A stretch of 64,000 nucleotides of DNA from Streptantibioticus silvisoli (GCF_027947535.2 NZ_JAAGKO020000037.1:22121-86120), one strand, 5' to 3'; shown: positions 26,163 through 36,933, numbered from the stretch's first letter. Notes: a model not told the origin generated them from the sequence alone. Numbers and translations: made by a program.

Positions 26163-26670
26163 GTCATATCTCCTTCGGGGCGCTGCCCTGGGGTCACACT
26201 GTGCGACCCCGGAGTCGCCGTGATGATTGCCCCATCCGGAAAGCACCGGAACACAAAAGTGATCCCGCCGGTACAGAAAACCAGCAGGGCCACTCGAAGC
26301 TCTTGGGAACCACAACTGCAACTGAGTTCAGAATAGCACGGCGGCGGCCGCCGGGTGGGGAACCAGCTTTTCATTTCCCGCCGGGTCCTGAAATCCCTTC
26401 CGAGGCGACCGCAATTTCTCCCCCCGTCGTACCAGATATTCGTCACCGCCCGGGCCCGTCCGGGGCGCGGCACATTTGCCCCCGCTCCCCCGCCGTGCCG
26501 CCGACACGCCGCCGGCACGCGGCAACGGCACACCCGGACCGGACCGCCCAGGTCACCGGCGCCTTCGTCGCCCGGCGCGCACCGAAGGGCGGCGAAGGCG
26601 TCCGGGGCGGCTTCGGAGCGGGCGGTCAACTCGTCTGCGGCGGGCGGAACATGATCCTTTGTCAGATGCG
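26163..26670. other. Intergenic region between csp and the glucanase
   Basis: Divergent region of about 500 bp. The csp-proximal ~180 bp is A/T-richer and includes the hairpin at 26190-26210 and a TATTCT-like -10 on the minus strand at 26330-26335. The remainder is GC-rich and without a convincing gene. Confidence 0.5.
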
Positions 26671-26699
26671 TTGACGGGCGTGGCGGCGGAGAGTACACA
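26671..26699 (+). promoter_or_regulatory. Probable promoter of the glucanase gene
   Basis: TTGACG (26671-26676), a 17-bp spacer, then TACACA (26694-26699). The -35 is near-consensus and the -10 weak. The predicted start point near 26706 lies just before the LacI-type operator. Confidence 0.5.
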
Positions 26700-26712
26700 A
26701 CAGGAGCCGCCT

Positions 26713-26730
26713 CGTGAGAGCGCTCTCACG
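26713..26730. promoter_or_regulatory. LacI/CebR-type operator
   Basis: An 18-bp perfect palindrome, CGTGAGAGCGCTCTCACG, 71 bp upstream of the glucanase start codon and just downstream of the putative promoter. The GAGCGCTC core matches operators of LacI-family sugar repressors such as CebR (TGGGAGCGCTCCCA). It suggests induction by a glucan-derived oligosaccharide. No LacI gene is in the window. Confidence 0.8.
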
Positions 26731-26800
26731 ACCGGCGCGGTATGAGGCACCCCCAAGTCCCCGTCATGCTCCGCAGGACCCGCACGGTTCAGGAGACGCC

Positions 26801-28180
26801 ATGTCGAGCCCCGCCCCCGTGTCAGTGCACCGGCCGCCCGCGCGGCGCCGGTCCTTCCCCCTGCTCCTCGCGCTGACGGTCGCCATGCTGGCGGCCTTCG
26901 TCGTCGCGATCAGCCCCTCCCCCGCCCACGCGGCCGGCACCCTGCTCTCGCAGGGCGCGCCGGCCACCGCCTCGTCCACCGAGAACGGGTCCTTCCCGGC
27001 CTCCGCCGCGGTCGACGGCAACACCGGCACCCGCTGGTCCAGCGCGTTCAGCGACCCGCAGTGGCTGGAGGTGGACCTCGGCTCCACCGCCACGATCAGC
27101 CAGGTGGTGCTCAACTGGGAGGCGGCGTACGCGACCGGCTTCCAGATCCAGACCTCCGCCGACGGCACGAACTGGACCTCGATCTACTCCACCACCACCG
27201 GCGCCGGCGGCACGCAGACCCTCAACGTCAGCGGCAGCGGCCGCTACGTGCGGATGTACGGCACCAAGCGCGCCACCGCCTACGGCTACTCGCTGTGGGA
27301 GTTCCAGGTCTACGGCACCGGTGGCAGCACGCCGCCGACCGGTCCCGGCAACCCGACCGGTGACGCGTTCTGGGGCGACACCACCACCATCCCGGTCGCG
27401 CAGAACGCGATCGAGGTGAAGATCCTCAACCGCACCAACGGCGCGTACCCCGACAGCCAGGTGTACTGGAGCTTCAACGGCCAGACGCACTCCATCGCCG
27501 ACCAGCCGTACCTGGACATGCCGGCCAACTCCTCCGGCCGGATGTACTTCTACATCGGCTCGCCGACCAGCCCGTACTACGACTTCATCGAGTTCACCGT
27601 CGGCAACGGCGTGTTCAACGGCAACACGACCCGGGTGGACGCCTGGGGCCTGCCGCTGGCGATGCGGCTGCACGCGACCGACGGCTACGACGTCCAGGTC
27701 GGCGACGCGCAGAAGCTGTTCGACGAGTCGCGCACCCAGGTCTTCACCGACTTCACCAACGCGGTCCCGCAGCCGTTCCAGGTGCTGGCGCAGACCCAGG
27801 CGCCGTACCGGATCATCGCGCCGGGCAGCGACCCGAGCTTCCAGCCGGGCGGCGTGAATGCCAACTACTACACCGCGTACGCCCAGTCGGCCGGGGTCAA
27901 CGAGACCACCCAGAACATCTTCGGATGCGCGGGCTCCATGGCGAGCAACCCGACCATGTGCGCGGCGCTCAACCGCCACGTGGCCACCCTGCCGGCCGCG
28001 CAGCAGTCGGACCCGTCCCAGTACTACACGGCCGGGCCGGCCAACTACTACGCGAAGTTCTGGCACGACAACGCCCTCGGCAACCTCGCCTACGGCTTCC
28101 CCTACGACGACGTGGACGGCCAGTCCTCCTTCGTCTCCCACAGCAACCCGCAGTGGCTGGAGGTGGCGGTCGGCTACTGA
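26801..28180 (+). CDS. Secreted discoidin/GH64-type beta-1,3-glucanase
   Basis: A 459-residue exported protein. Residues 1-46 are a signal peptide (basic start, hydrophobic core LLLALTVAMLAAFVVAI, cleavage after AHA). Residues ~47-175 are an F5/8-type C (discoidin, CBM32-like) carbohydrate-binding domain (TASSTENGSFPASAAVDGN, DPQWLEVDLGS, LWEFQVYG). After a Gly/Pro/Thr linker, residues ~185-459 resemble the glycoside hydrolase 64 thaumatin-like catalytic domain, which releases laminari-oligosaccharides from beta-1,3-glucan. The ATG at 26801 has AGGAG at 5 nt. A LacI-type operator upstream and a hairpin downstream make it a single regulated unit. Confidence 0.87.
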   Translation: MSSPAPVSVHRPPARRRSFPLLLALTVAMLAAFVVAISPSPAHAAGTLLSQGAPATASSTENGSFPASAAVDGNTGTRWSSAFSDPQWLEVDLGSTATISQVVLNWEAAYATGFQIQTSADGTNWTSIYSTTTGAGGTQTLNVSGSGRYVRMYGTKRATAYGYSLWEFQVYGTGGSTPPTGPGNPTGDAFWGDTTTIPVAQNAIEVKILNRTNGAYPDSQVYWSFNGQTHSIADQPYLDMPANSSGRMYFYIGSPTSPYYDFIEFTVGNGVFNGNTTRVDAWGLPLAMRLHATDGYDVQVGDAQKLFDESRTQVFTDFTNAVPQPFQVLAQTQAPYRIIAPGSDPSFQPGGVNANYYTAYAQSAGVNETTQNIFGCAGSMASNPTMCAALNRHVATLPAAQQSDPSQYYTAGPANYYAKFWHDNALGNLAYGFPYDDVDGQSSFVSHSNPQWLEVAVGY

Positions 28181-28232
28181 TCCGACCCCCGCGTACCTCC
28201 CGTACCCCCTGCATCCCCTCGTACCGGTGAAC

Positions 28233-28265
28233 GGCCGGCCCGCCGAAGCCTTCGGCGGGCCGGCC
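28233..28265 (+). terminator. Terminator of the glucanase gene
   Basis: A perfect 15-bp stem (GGCCGGCCCGCCGAA with TTCGGCGGGCCGGCC) and 3-nt loop, 53 bp after the glucanase stop. Confidence 0.85.
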
Positions 28266-28361
28266 GCTGCCGTCTCCGCGGTCGCGGGAGGCGGCGGACG
28301 GCGGCGCGAACCCACGGCGGACCGCGGCGGGCAGCCGTGGGCGGCGCGCGCCCCACATCAC

Positions 28362-28377
28362 TTAAGCAGTTACTTGA
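28362..28377. promoter_or_regulatory. ArsR-type operator dyad
   Basis: TTAAGCA-GT-TACTTGA is an imperfect inverted repeat overlapping the -35 element of the ArsR gene. Further TTAA half-sites follow at 28401-28416, including TGCTTAA, the complement of the first half-site. This layout is expected for autoregulation by the downstream ArsR protein. Confidence 0.65.
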
Positions 28378-28402
28378 CTATGCGCCTCACGGTGCAATAC
28401 TT
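28374..28402 (+). promoter_or_regulatory. Promoter of the ArsR-SRPBCC operon, probably leaderless
   Basis: TTGACT (28374-28379) and AATACT/ATACTT (28396-28402) with a 16-17 bp spacer. The expected transcription start, about 7 nt after the -10, falls on or next to the A of the ATG at 28409, and there is no Shine-Dalgarno sequence, so the mRNA is probably leaderless. Confidence 0.65.
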
Positions 28403-28408
28403 AACCAC

Positions 28409-28756
28409 ATGCTTAACCATGAGGAGCGGCTGGATCTGGTGTTCCGCGCTCTGGGAGACCGGACCCGGCGTGCGCTGGTCGAGCGGCTCGTGCGCGGGCC
28501 CGCCTCGGTGAGCGAGCTGGCCGCACCGCTGACGATGTCGCTCGCGGCCGTCGTCCAGCACCTCCAGGTACTGGAGACCGCCGGGATCGTCCGTTCGGAG
28601 AAGGTCGGCCGGGTCCGCACCTGCCGGATCACGCCGGAGGCCCTGCGGGCCGGCGAGGCGTGGCTCGGGCAGCGGCGCACCTCATGGGAGAGCAGGCTCG
28701 ACCGGCTCGGCGACGTCCTCGCGGAGTCCGGCCCGTCCGAAGGGAGCACATCATGA
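28409..28756 (+). CDS. ArsR-family transcriptional regulator
   Basis: A 115-residue winged-helix repressor starting MLNHEERLDLVFRALGDRTR. The helix-turn-helix region is SVSELAAPLTMSLAAVVQHL followed by QVLETAGIVRSEKVGRVRTC. The ATG at 28409 begins the conserved sequence; there is no ribosome binding site, but the promoter places the transcript start at the ATG. It lacks the cysteine metal-binding motifs of arsenic sensors. It overlaps the SRPBCC gene by four bases (ATGA). ArsR regulators of this type are usually co-encoded with an AHSA1/SRPBCC protein and repress their own operon. Confidence 0.93.
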   Translation: MLNHEERLDLVFRALGDRTRRALVERLVRGPASVSELAAPLTMSLAAVVQHLQVLETAGIVRSEKVGRVRTCRITPEALRAGEAWLGQRRTSWESRLDRLGDVLAESGPSEGSTS

Positions 28757-29187
28757 CCGTCACACACGCCACGTTCAGCCTGGAACGCACCTACGACGCG
28801 GCGCCGTCGCGCGTGTTCGCCGCCTGGTCCGATCCGGTCGCGAAAGCCCGCTGGTTCGGCTCCGGGGGCAACCACGAACTCGACTTCCGCGTCGGCGGCC
28901 GGGAAGTGACCCGCGGCAGCGCGCCGGACGGCAAGGCGATGGCGTTCGCCTCCGTGTACCACGACATCGTCCCTGACCAGCGGATCGTCTACACCTCGAC
29001 CCTGGCGGGCGACGACGTCCTCGCCACCGTGTCGACGACCACCGTCGAACTCACCGCGGACGGCGACGGCACCCGGCTCACCCTCACCGAGCAGGGCACC
29101 TACCTCGACGGCAGCGAGGAACCGGCCTGGCGGGAACAGGGCACCGGCGACTGGCTGCTCCGGCTGGGCGAGGAACTCCGGGCGTGA
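28753..29187 (+). CDS. SRPBCC (AHSA1-like) ligand-binding protein
   Basis: A 144-residue START/Bet v 1-like protein. Typical features: [20 protein letters not shown] at the N-terminus, [23 protein letters not shown] and the C-terminal helix [17 protein letters not shown]. This fold has a hydrophobic cavity for small ligands. The start overlaps the stop of the ArsR gene, and AGGGAG lies 6-7 nt upstream. It is the regular partner of this class of ArsR; the ligand is unknown. Confidence 0.9.
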   Translation: MTVTHATFSLERTYDAAPSRVFAAWSDPVAKARWFGSGGNHELDFRVGGREVTRGSAPDGKAMAFASVYHDIVPDQRIVYTSTLAGDDVLATVSTTTVELTADGDGTRLTLTEQGTYLDGSEEPAWREQGTGDWLLRLGEELRA

Positions 29188-29335
29188 GGGACCGGCCGGC
29201 GCGACGCGGACGGGGGCGCGCGCCGGGGCGGAGGCGGCACCACCGCACCGCCGCGCCCGCCCCCGTACCGCCGCACTCCCGTACCGCCGCAGCGCCTCGC
29301 CCCCTCAGCGGTCCCCCGTCCGTCGGGAGCCCCCG

Positions 29336-31729
<2,394 letters not shown>

Positions 31730-32731
31730 GCTTATCGTGTCTCCATCTGTCGGGGGGCCGCGGTCGCGGTCCCCGTGGGGGTCGATCGGCTCGATGCGGG
31801 CGATGGGCCGGCGGCGTCGGGCGAGGTGGTGTGCCCGGCGCCAGAGCCCGGGCGGTGCCCGCGGACCCCGGCCGGGCGAGGGCGCCGGCCGAGGCGCCGG
31901 GGCCACCAGCGGCCGTCGCGCGCCGGCCCGCGGTCGGGCGTCTCGTGCACCTCGCGCCCGGGCCGGCTACGGCGTGGGATTCGCCGCCAGGGTAACGCCC
32001 GCTTCCCGGGGCCGGCGCCCACCCCGGGCGGGGGACGCGCCGACGGTCATTCGGCGCATCGGCCCGGCCCCGGCGGCGGCGGCGCGACCGGGCCGGGAAC
32101 GTGCCGACGGTACGCAAACGCCTGGCCGGGGTCGGCCACGGCGACGGCGACGGCGCACGGGGGACGCTCGATGTGCATGCGTTTCACGCTACGGGCGGGG
32201 GCCGCGCAACGCTTCTCCATTCCTGACCGGTCGCGCGGGGACCGCGGGGAGCGGGACGGGCTCGGGGCGGAGAAGGGACGCAAGGGGATGGGGTGCGACG
32301 GAAGAGGGTAGGGAGAATTCACTCGTCGGAGTGCTGGCCCGCACGGCTTGCCCCGGCGGGAATTCCTCGCGCCGAACCGCTGTCAGTGCTGGTCAGGGCG
32401 GTCGGCGCTGGTCAGCGCAGTCACCTCACCGACGTCAACAGGCGGATCCCAACCGGTCCGCGCCCGGAGTCCGCAACCGACCGGAGTCCGCAACCGACCG
32501 GCCCACGGCTGGCAGGACCACCGCCAACAAATCGACATCACGACCGGCCCACCACCGACAAGTCCAGCACCGACAAGTCCACATGGCGACCGGTCCACCG
32601 CCAAGAAGGTCGCCCGCCAAGAAGATCACCCGGTGACCGGTCCGCAGCCGGCACGTCCGTAAAACGACCGGCGCCCACCTCGCACCCGCGCGGCTCGCCG
32701 CGTACCCCCGCGCCTACTCCGAAGGATGGCC
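31730..32731. other. 1-kb intergenic region with repeats
   Basis: Between the UvrA-like gene and the lectin-like gene. The first ~550 bp are extremely GC-rich without a convincing gene. From 32440 to 32640 there are short direct repeats (a 17-bp pair, and CACCGACAAGTCC- and GCCAAGAAG-type repeats) with a lower G content than the surroundings. Confidence 0.55.
32464..32497. repeat. 17-bp direct repeat, two perfect copies
   Basis: CCGGAGTCCGCAACCGA twice in tandem (32464-32480 and 32481-32497). The surrounding 200 bp has related ACCGGTCC/ACCGACAAGTCC repeats. Non-coding. Confidence 0.85.
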
Positions 32732-33772
32732 ATGCCGACGTCGACCACGCCCGGAACCGGTTGGGGCGAGTGGAGCAACCTCGAAGGACAGCTGTTCTGC
32801 GCTCCCGTCCCGCGCCACCAGGCCGACGGCCGCCTCGCCCTGGTCGCGGTCGGTCCGCGGGCCGGGATCATCACGCGCGAGATCCTGCGCGACGGGACGT
32901 GGGACGGCGGGTGGACGCGGATCTCCGACACCTCCGACGCCCTCAGCCGCCCCGCGACCCTGCGGGACGACGACGGGCTGGGCCATGTCTTCTTCAACAC
33001 CGGCGGCGGCACCCTGTACGGCGTCCGGCAGACCGCGGTCAACGGTGGCTGGAGCGGCCAGTTCGCCACCCCGGCCACCGGTGTCAAGGGGCCGCCGTTC
33101 GCGGTGCGCGCCGCGAACGGCGGTGTCCACGTCTTCTACCGCGGCACCGACGGCGACGCGTACGTGATCCGTCAACTCCCGGACAGCGGCGGCGGCTACA
33201 GCGACCCCGTCGGCCTGGGGCCGTCCGCCACCTTCCCCAGTGCCGCGCTCGACGGCTCCGGCAGGCTGGTCGTGGTCCTCCACCACGCCGACGGCCGGCT
33301 GTGCGTGCGCCAGGAGGTGGCGCCCGGCACCGGCGACTACGGCGGGCACGTCACCGTGGGCACCGCCGCCGAGACCGTCGAGGCGTTCGCGGTGACCGAC
33401 GCCCGGGGCCAGGTCCACGTCTTCTACCGTTCCACCGGCGGCGAACTGTGGGGCGTGGCGCAGGACCCGGCGTACCGGGGCTGGGACGAGCCGCGCCGGC
33501 TGGCCGGTGCCATCGTGGCCAGGCCGACCGCGTGCCTCGGTCAGGACGGCCGGCTCAACGTCGTCGTGCAGGGCGACGACGACTCCGCCCGGATCGGCGT
33601 GCAGACCGCGCCGGGCAGTCATGACTACGGCGCCTGGTCCGGCTTCGGCGGCAGCATCGGCAGTCCGGCCCCGGTCGTCACCATCGCCGCCCACCAGGAC
33701 GGCCGCCTCGTCGCCGCCCACCAGGCCGCCCGTACCCGTAACGCCTGGATCCGCGAACAGACCTGGACCTGA
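32732..33772 (+). CDS. Lectin-like beta-propeller protein
   Basis: A 346-residue protein built of about seven repeated ~45-residue units, each with motifs of the type (G)xVHVFYR, DGRLxVVVQ or GGWTRISD followed by a Gly/Asp turn. This is the layout of PLL/fucose-binding-type seven-bladed lectins. The ATG at 32732 is chosen over that at 32726 because GAAGG lies 6 nt upstream of it. No signal peptide or membrane helix is visible, so it either stays in the cytoplasm or leaves by a non-Sec route. Sugar binding is inferred from the fold only. Confidence 0.7.
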   Translation: MPTSTTPGTGWGEWSNLEGQLFCAPVPRHQADGRLALVAVGPRAGIITREILRDGTWDGGWTRISDTSDALSRPATLRDDDGLGHVFFNTGGGTLYGVRQTAVNGGWSGQFATPATGVKGPPFAVRAANGGVHVFYRGTDGDAYVIRQLPDSGGGYSDPVGLGPSATFPSAALDGSGRLVVVLHHADGRLCVRQEVAPGTGDYGGHVTVGTAAETVEAFAVTDARGQVHVFYRSTGGELWGVAQDPAYRGWDEPRRLAGAIVARPTACLGQDGRLNVVVQGDDDSARIGVQTAPGSHDYGAWSGFGGSIGSPAPVVTIAAHQDGRLVAAHQAARTRNAWIREQTWT

Positions 33773-33966
33773 CGGGCAGGAGGGAAACACCGGTGAACGG
33801 CCCCGGGCGGGCATGGCCGATCCGGGCCGGTGCCGTTGAGGCGGCTGGCAGGATGGTGGCGATCGGAGATCCGCGGCAAGGATCACGTCCGCGGCGGACG
33901 CCCGCCGACCACGCGGGCCACGGCCGCGGGCGCGGCCCGGCCGCTTACCAGGGGGAGTACGTTTCC

Positions 33967-34566
33967 ATGCCCAACGAGCAGGGCTTCGGGCCGCCGCCGC
34001 AGAACGACGGGCAAGGTCATCCGCCGCCACCGCAGAACCCGCCGGGGTACGGGTACCCGGGACAGCAGCCCGCGCCGGGGTACGGGTATCCGGGACAGCC
34101 GGCCGCGCCCGGTTACGGCTACCCGCAACCGGGCGGGCCGCAGTACGGGTATCCGCAGCAGGGCGTACCCGAGTACGGCTACCCGCAGCCGGGCGGATAT
34201 CCGGCGGCCCCGCCCGGCCAGGGGAACATGCTGGTGTCGATCGGGGACATCGCGGTGACGAGCGAGGTGATCATGACGCCGGCCGGGGCGCTGCCGCTCA
34301 AAGGCGCGATCTGGACGGTCACCGACATGTCCCGTACCGAGGAGCGGATGCCCGCCTACGCGGTGGTGCTGGCGATCGTCTTCTTCCTCGCCTGCCTGCT
34401 CGGGCTGCTCTTCCTGCTCATCAAGGAGAGGAGGACCACCGGCCACGTCCAGGTCACGGTGAACAGCGGCGGGCGCCATCACGCCACGATGATCCCGGTG
34501 AACAACCCGCAGACCGTCATGCACGTCATGGGGCAGGTCAACTACGCCCGCTCGCTGTGCGCGTAG
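33967..34566 (+). CDS. Pro/Gly/Tyr-rich membrane-anchored protein
   Basis: A 199-residue protein. Residues 1-85 are low complexity, with about seven GYGYPGQ/QYGYPQ-like repeats rich in Pro, Gly, Tyr and Gln. A compact region follows (ISIGDIAVTSEVIMTPAG-like stretch), then one transmembrane helix (about residues 135-158, VVLAIVFFLACLLGLLFLLI) and a short basic/polar C-terminal part with HVQVTVNSGGRHH and VMHVMGQVNYARS. The ATG at 33967 follows GGGGGAG at about 9 nt. The next gene overlaps its 3' end by 10 bp. Function unknown. Confidence 0.8.
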   Translation: MPNEQGFGPPPQNDGQGHPPPPQNPPGYGYPGQQPAPGYGYPGQPAAPGYGYPQPGGPQYGYPQQGVPEYGYPQPGGYPAAPPGQGNMLVSIGDIAVTSEVIMTPAGALPLKGAIWTVTDMSRTEERMPAYAVVLAIVFFLACLLGLLFLLIKERRTTGHVQVTVNSGGRHHATMIPVNNPQTVMHVMGQVNYARSLCA

Positions 34567-34982
34567 GCGCGGTCGCCGGCGCGGCGCCCCGGGCCGGTGC
34601 CGGCCGGCGCGCCCACCCGGCCGTCTCCCGCCTGGCGGTGCTCGCGGCCGGGGCGGCGGCGTCCGCGTACCTGTACCGGACCGACCCGCACCAGCCGGGG
34701 CACTGGCTGCCGTTCTGCCCGTTCCACCGGCTCACCGGCCTGTTGTGCCCGCTGTGCGGCACCACCCGTATGGGGTACGACCTGATGCACCGGCGCCTCG
34801 GCGCCGCGTGGCACGACAACACGCTGGCGCTGCTCGCCTCGCCCGTCGCCGTGCTGGTCCTCGCACGCTGGACCGCCGAAGGGCTGCGCGGCACCCGCTG
34901 GCGGCCGGTGCTGCGCCGCCGGGGAACGATCCTGGTGGTAGCCGCGGCGGTTGCGTGGACGGTTGTGCGGAACGTCTTTTGA
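34557..34982 (+). CDS. DUF2752 membrane protein
   Basis: A 141-residue protein of the DUF2752 family. Its hallmark is the Cys-rich segment CPFHRLTGLLCPLCGTTR (about residues 54-71), after a first hydrophobic segment and before two further ones. The GTG start at 34557 lies inside the end of the upstream membrane-protein gene, so translation is probably coupled. Such genes commonly follow Pro-rich one-helix membrane proteins in Streptomyces. Function unknown. Confidence 0.83.
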   Translation: MRVGAVAGAAPRAGAGRRAHPAVSRLAVLAAGAAASAYLYRTDPHQPGHWLPFCPFHRLTGLLCPLCGTTRMGYDLMHRRLGAAWHDNTLALLASPVAVLVLARWTAEGLRGTRWRPVLRRRGTILVVAAAVAWTVVRNVF

Positions 34983-35166
34983 GTGGACGGCGCGGCGGCG
35001 GCGTTCCGGTGGGGTGGGGGCGCTGCGGAGGGGCGGAGCAGCGGGCCGCGTCGGGCGCGGGCCGTCGGTCCGGACGTGCGTCGCCGGTCCTGCACTCCCC
35101 CGCCGGGGCCGTCGGCCGGACGGGGTCGTCGTCCCCAAGGGGAAAGGTGCGGAAGGCCGGTGGGAT

Positions 35167-35805
35167 TCAGCCGATGACCACGGGCTCGCCGGAGAGTTCG
35201 ACCCCGGCCTGGCGGAGGTCCTTCATGGCCTGCCGGGTGGTGTCCGCCGCGACGCCGGCCGTGTAGTCGAGCAGGACGCGGGTGCGGAACCCCGCCCGCA
35301 CGGCGTCCAGGGCGGTCGCACGAACGCAGTGGTCGGTGGCGATGCCGACCACGTCCACCTCACCGACGCCACGGGCGCGAAGCCAGCGCGCGAGCGGCGT
35401 GCCGTGCTCGTCGGCGCCCTCGAAGCCGCTCTTGGAGGCGGAGTGCGCCCCCTTGAAGAAGACGGCCCCGACCGCGCCGGAGGTCGTCGCGGGCTCGAAG
35501 GCCGGGTGGAACGAGCCCCCTTCGGTGCCGACCACGCAGTGCACGGGGAAGGAGTCCTTGAAGTCGGGATGGTCGGAGAAGTGGCCGCCCGGGTCGACGT
35601 GGTGGTCCCTGGTGGCCACGACGTGCGCGTACCGGCTGCCGGCGGTTTTCCCGACCAGTTCCGCGATGGCGGCGGCCCGGTCGGCGCCGCCCTTCACCGG
35701 GACGCTGCCGCCCTCGCAGAAGTCCTTCTGCACGTCGACGACGATCAACGCCCGGCCGTTCGCCGGCTTCGCGGGTTGCGCGGCCTTCGATCCACTGTTG
35801 CTCAT
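35167..35805 (-). CDS. pncA: Nicotinamidase (isochorismatase family)
   Basis: A 212-residue amidohydrolase that converts nicotinamide to nicotinate for NAD salvage. The catalytic triad is visible: Asp24 in VVDVQKDF, the lysine in FFKGAH (near 117) and the cysteine in GIATDHCVRATA (near 157). The metal-binding DHHVDPGGHFSDH segment is also present. The ATG at 35805 has only a weak ribosome binding site and the first ~17 residues are Ser/Ala/Pro-rich, so the start is less certain. It is a single gene on the minus strand. Confidence 0.93.
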   Translation of the reverse strand: MSNSGSKAAQPAKPANGRALIVVDVQKDFCEGGSVPVKGGADRAAAIAELVGKTAGSRYAHVVATRDHHVDPGGHFSDHPDFKDSFPVHCVVGTEGGSFHPAFEPATTSGAVGAVFFKGAHSASKSGFEGADEHGTPLARWLRARGVGEVDVVGIATDHCVRATALDAVRAGFRTRVLLDYTAGVAADTTRQAMKDLRQAGVELSGEPVVIG

Positions 35806-36053
35806 GCCGGAGCACTGCCCCGCCGCGCCCGCCGCCTCACCGAAGGGTTCCGTGATTCACCCGACCGCGTGGCTCTTGCCTCGGAGCGTTGCCCACCCCC
35901 CGACGCACGATAGGGCCGACAAGGGACTGTTCGTACATATGTGCTCGTGGATGCGGTCTTGTACCCCGACCTATAGTCATATGGTGTCCGCCACGTCGTG
36001 GAGCGGACGGTGGCGGGGTGCACGGCTGGGGTTCGCAACGAGGGAGACCGCTC

Positions 36054-36593
36054 ATGGCCAGCGCGTTCCAGGAACGCAAGCTCACGGGGATGTTCGCCGC
36101 GTTCGACGCGGACGGCGACGGCTGTTTGCGCGAGGAGGACTTCAGGGCCCTCGTCGCCCGCTGGAGCCGGCTGCCGGGCGTGGGCCCCGGAACGGAGTTG
36201 CGCGCGCGGGTGGAGGCGCTGCTGATGGGCTGGTGGGCGGCGCTGCGGGAAGCCGGGGACGCCAACGGGGACGGCGCGGTCGGTATGGGCGAACTGCTGT
36301 CGCTCGTGGACCGGTTGCCCGCCATGGCCGCGGACGTCACCGCGACCGCCGAGACGATCTTCGACGCCGTGGACGCCAACGGCGACGGCCGCATCTCCCC
36401 GCAGGAGCACCGCAGGCTGGTCGAGACCTGGAACGGCCGGCCCGTGGACACGACAGGGGTCTTCGAACTGCTCGACCTGAACGGCGACGGCCACCTGAGC
36501 CGCGAGGAGTTCGCCGTGCTGTGGCACCAGTTCTGGACCAGCGACGACCCGTCGGACCCCGGCAACTGGCTCTGCGGCCGCTTCGCCGCCTGA
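36054..36593 (+). CDS. Four-EF-hand calcium-binding protein (calerythrin-like)
   Basis: A 179-residue cytoplasmic protein with four canonical 12-residue EF-hand loops: residues 18-29 (DADGDGCLREED), 69-80 (DANGDGAVGMGE), 107-118 (DANGDGRISPQE) and 141-152 (DLNGDGHLSREE). All keep Asp/Asn at positions 1, 3 and 5, Gly at 6 and an acidic residue at 12. This is the calerythrin/sarcoplasmic-type arrangement known from actinomycetes, usually seen as a calcium buffer or sensor. The ATG at 36054 follows AGGGAG at 7 nt. The 5' region is A/T-richer (a TATAGT at 35972-35977 could be a -10). Confidence 0.92.
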   Translation: MASAFQERKLTGMFAAFDADGDGCLREEDFRALVARWSRLPGVGPGTELRARVEALLMGWWAALREAGDANGDGAVGMGELLSLVDRLPAMAADVTATAETIFDAVDANGDGRISPQEHRRLVETWNGRPVDTTGVFELLDLNGDGHLSREEFAVLWHQFWTSDDPSDPGNWLCGRFAA

Positions 36594-36607
36594 CGCTGCG
36601 CCCGCGG

Positions 36608-36790
36608 ACGAAGGAGCGGGCGAACCGCGCGGCGCGTGCCGATGTCACCGTCGAGGGGCGGACGATCCTCGCGGACGTTCCGGTCACCTGGCTACTCTTC
36701 CTGGAGAAGCGGCTCACCGATCTGCGTACGTTCGTGAAGAAGCCTCCGGTGCTCGATGCCGCCGGGTCCTGGTCACCCGACCCGTCGACG
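36608..36790 (+). pseudogene. Fragment of a DUF7873-family gene
   Basis: About 60 codons in one frame recall the middle of DUF7873 proteins: ANRAARADVTVEGRTILADV, then VPVTWLLFLEKRLTDLRTFV and KKPPVLDAAGSWSPD. Full-length members are about 200 residues. No start, N-terminal or C-terminal part is present, and the sequence becomes unrelated after ~36790. Members occur in actinomycete accessory regions and phages. It marks the left edge of the accessory-looking part of the window. Confidence 0.65.
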
Positions 36791-36933
36791 GACCGGACGC
36801 GTGCCGACGGGTGCGAGTTCGGCTCTCGCCCGCACCTCTGCCACGGTGCGGCGGTTCGCAGGAGGAAGACGACGGCTTCGTACTGATCCGCCCTCTTGAA
36901 TGCCGCCGGCGTGCGCGATGGGTGGTGCCCACA

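Noticed and set aside
32293..33624. 443-codon plus-strand frame across the repeat region and the lectin gene
   Set aside because: It overlaps the lectin gene in another frame and consists of repeat-derived and Arg/Pro-rich sequence.
36810..36845. tRNA T-arm-like sequence GCGAG-TTCGGCT-CTCGC followed by CCGCACC
   Set aside because: No matching 5' acceptor, D arm or anticodon arm upstream, and position 58 of the T loop is not A. It is not a tRNA and was not counted as an att site.
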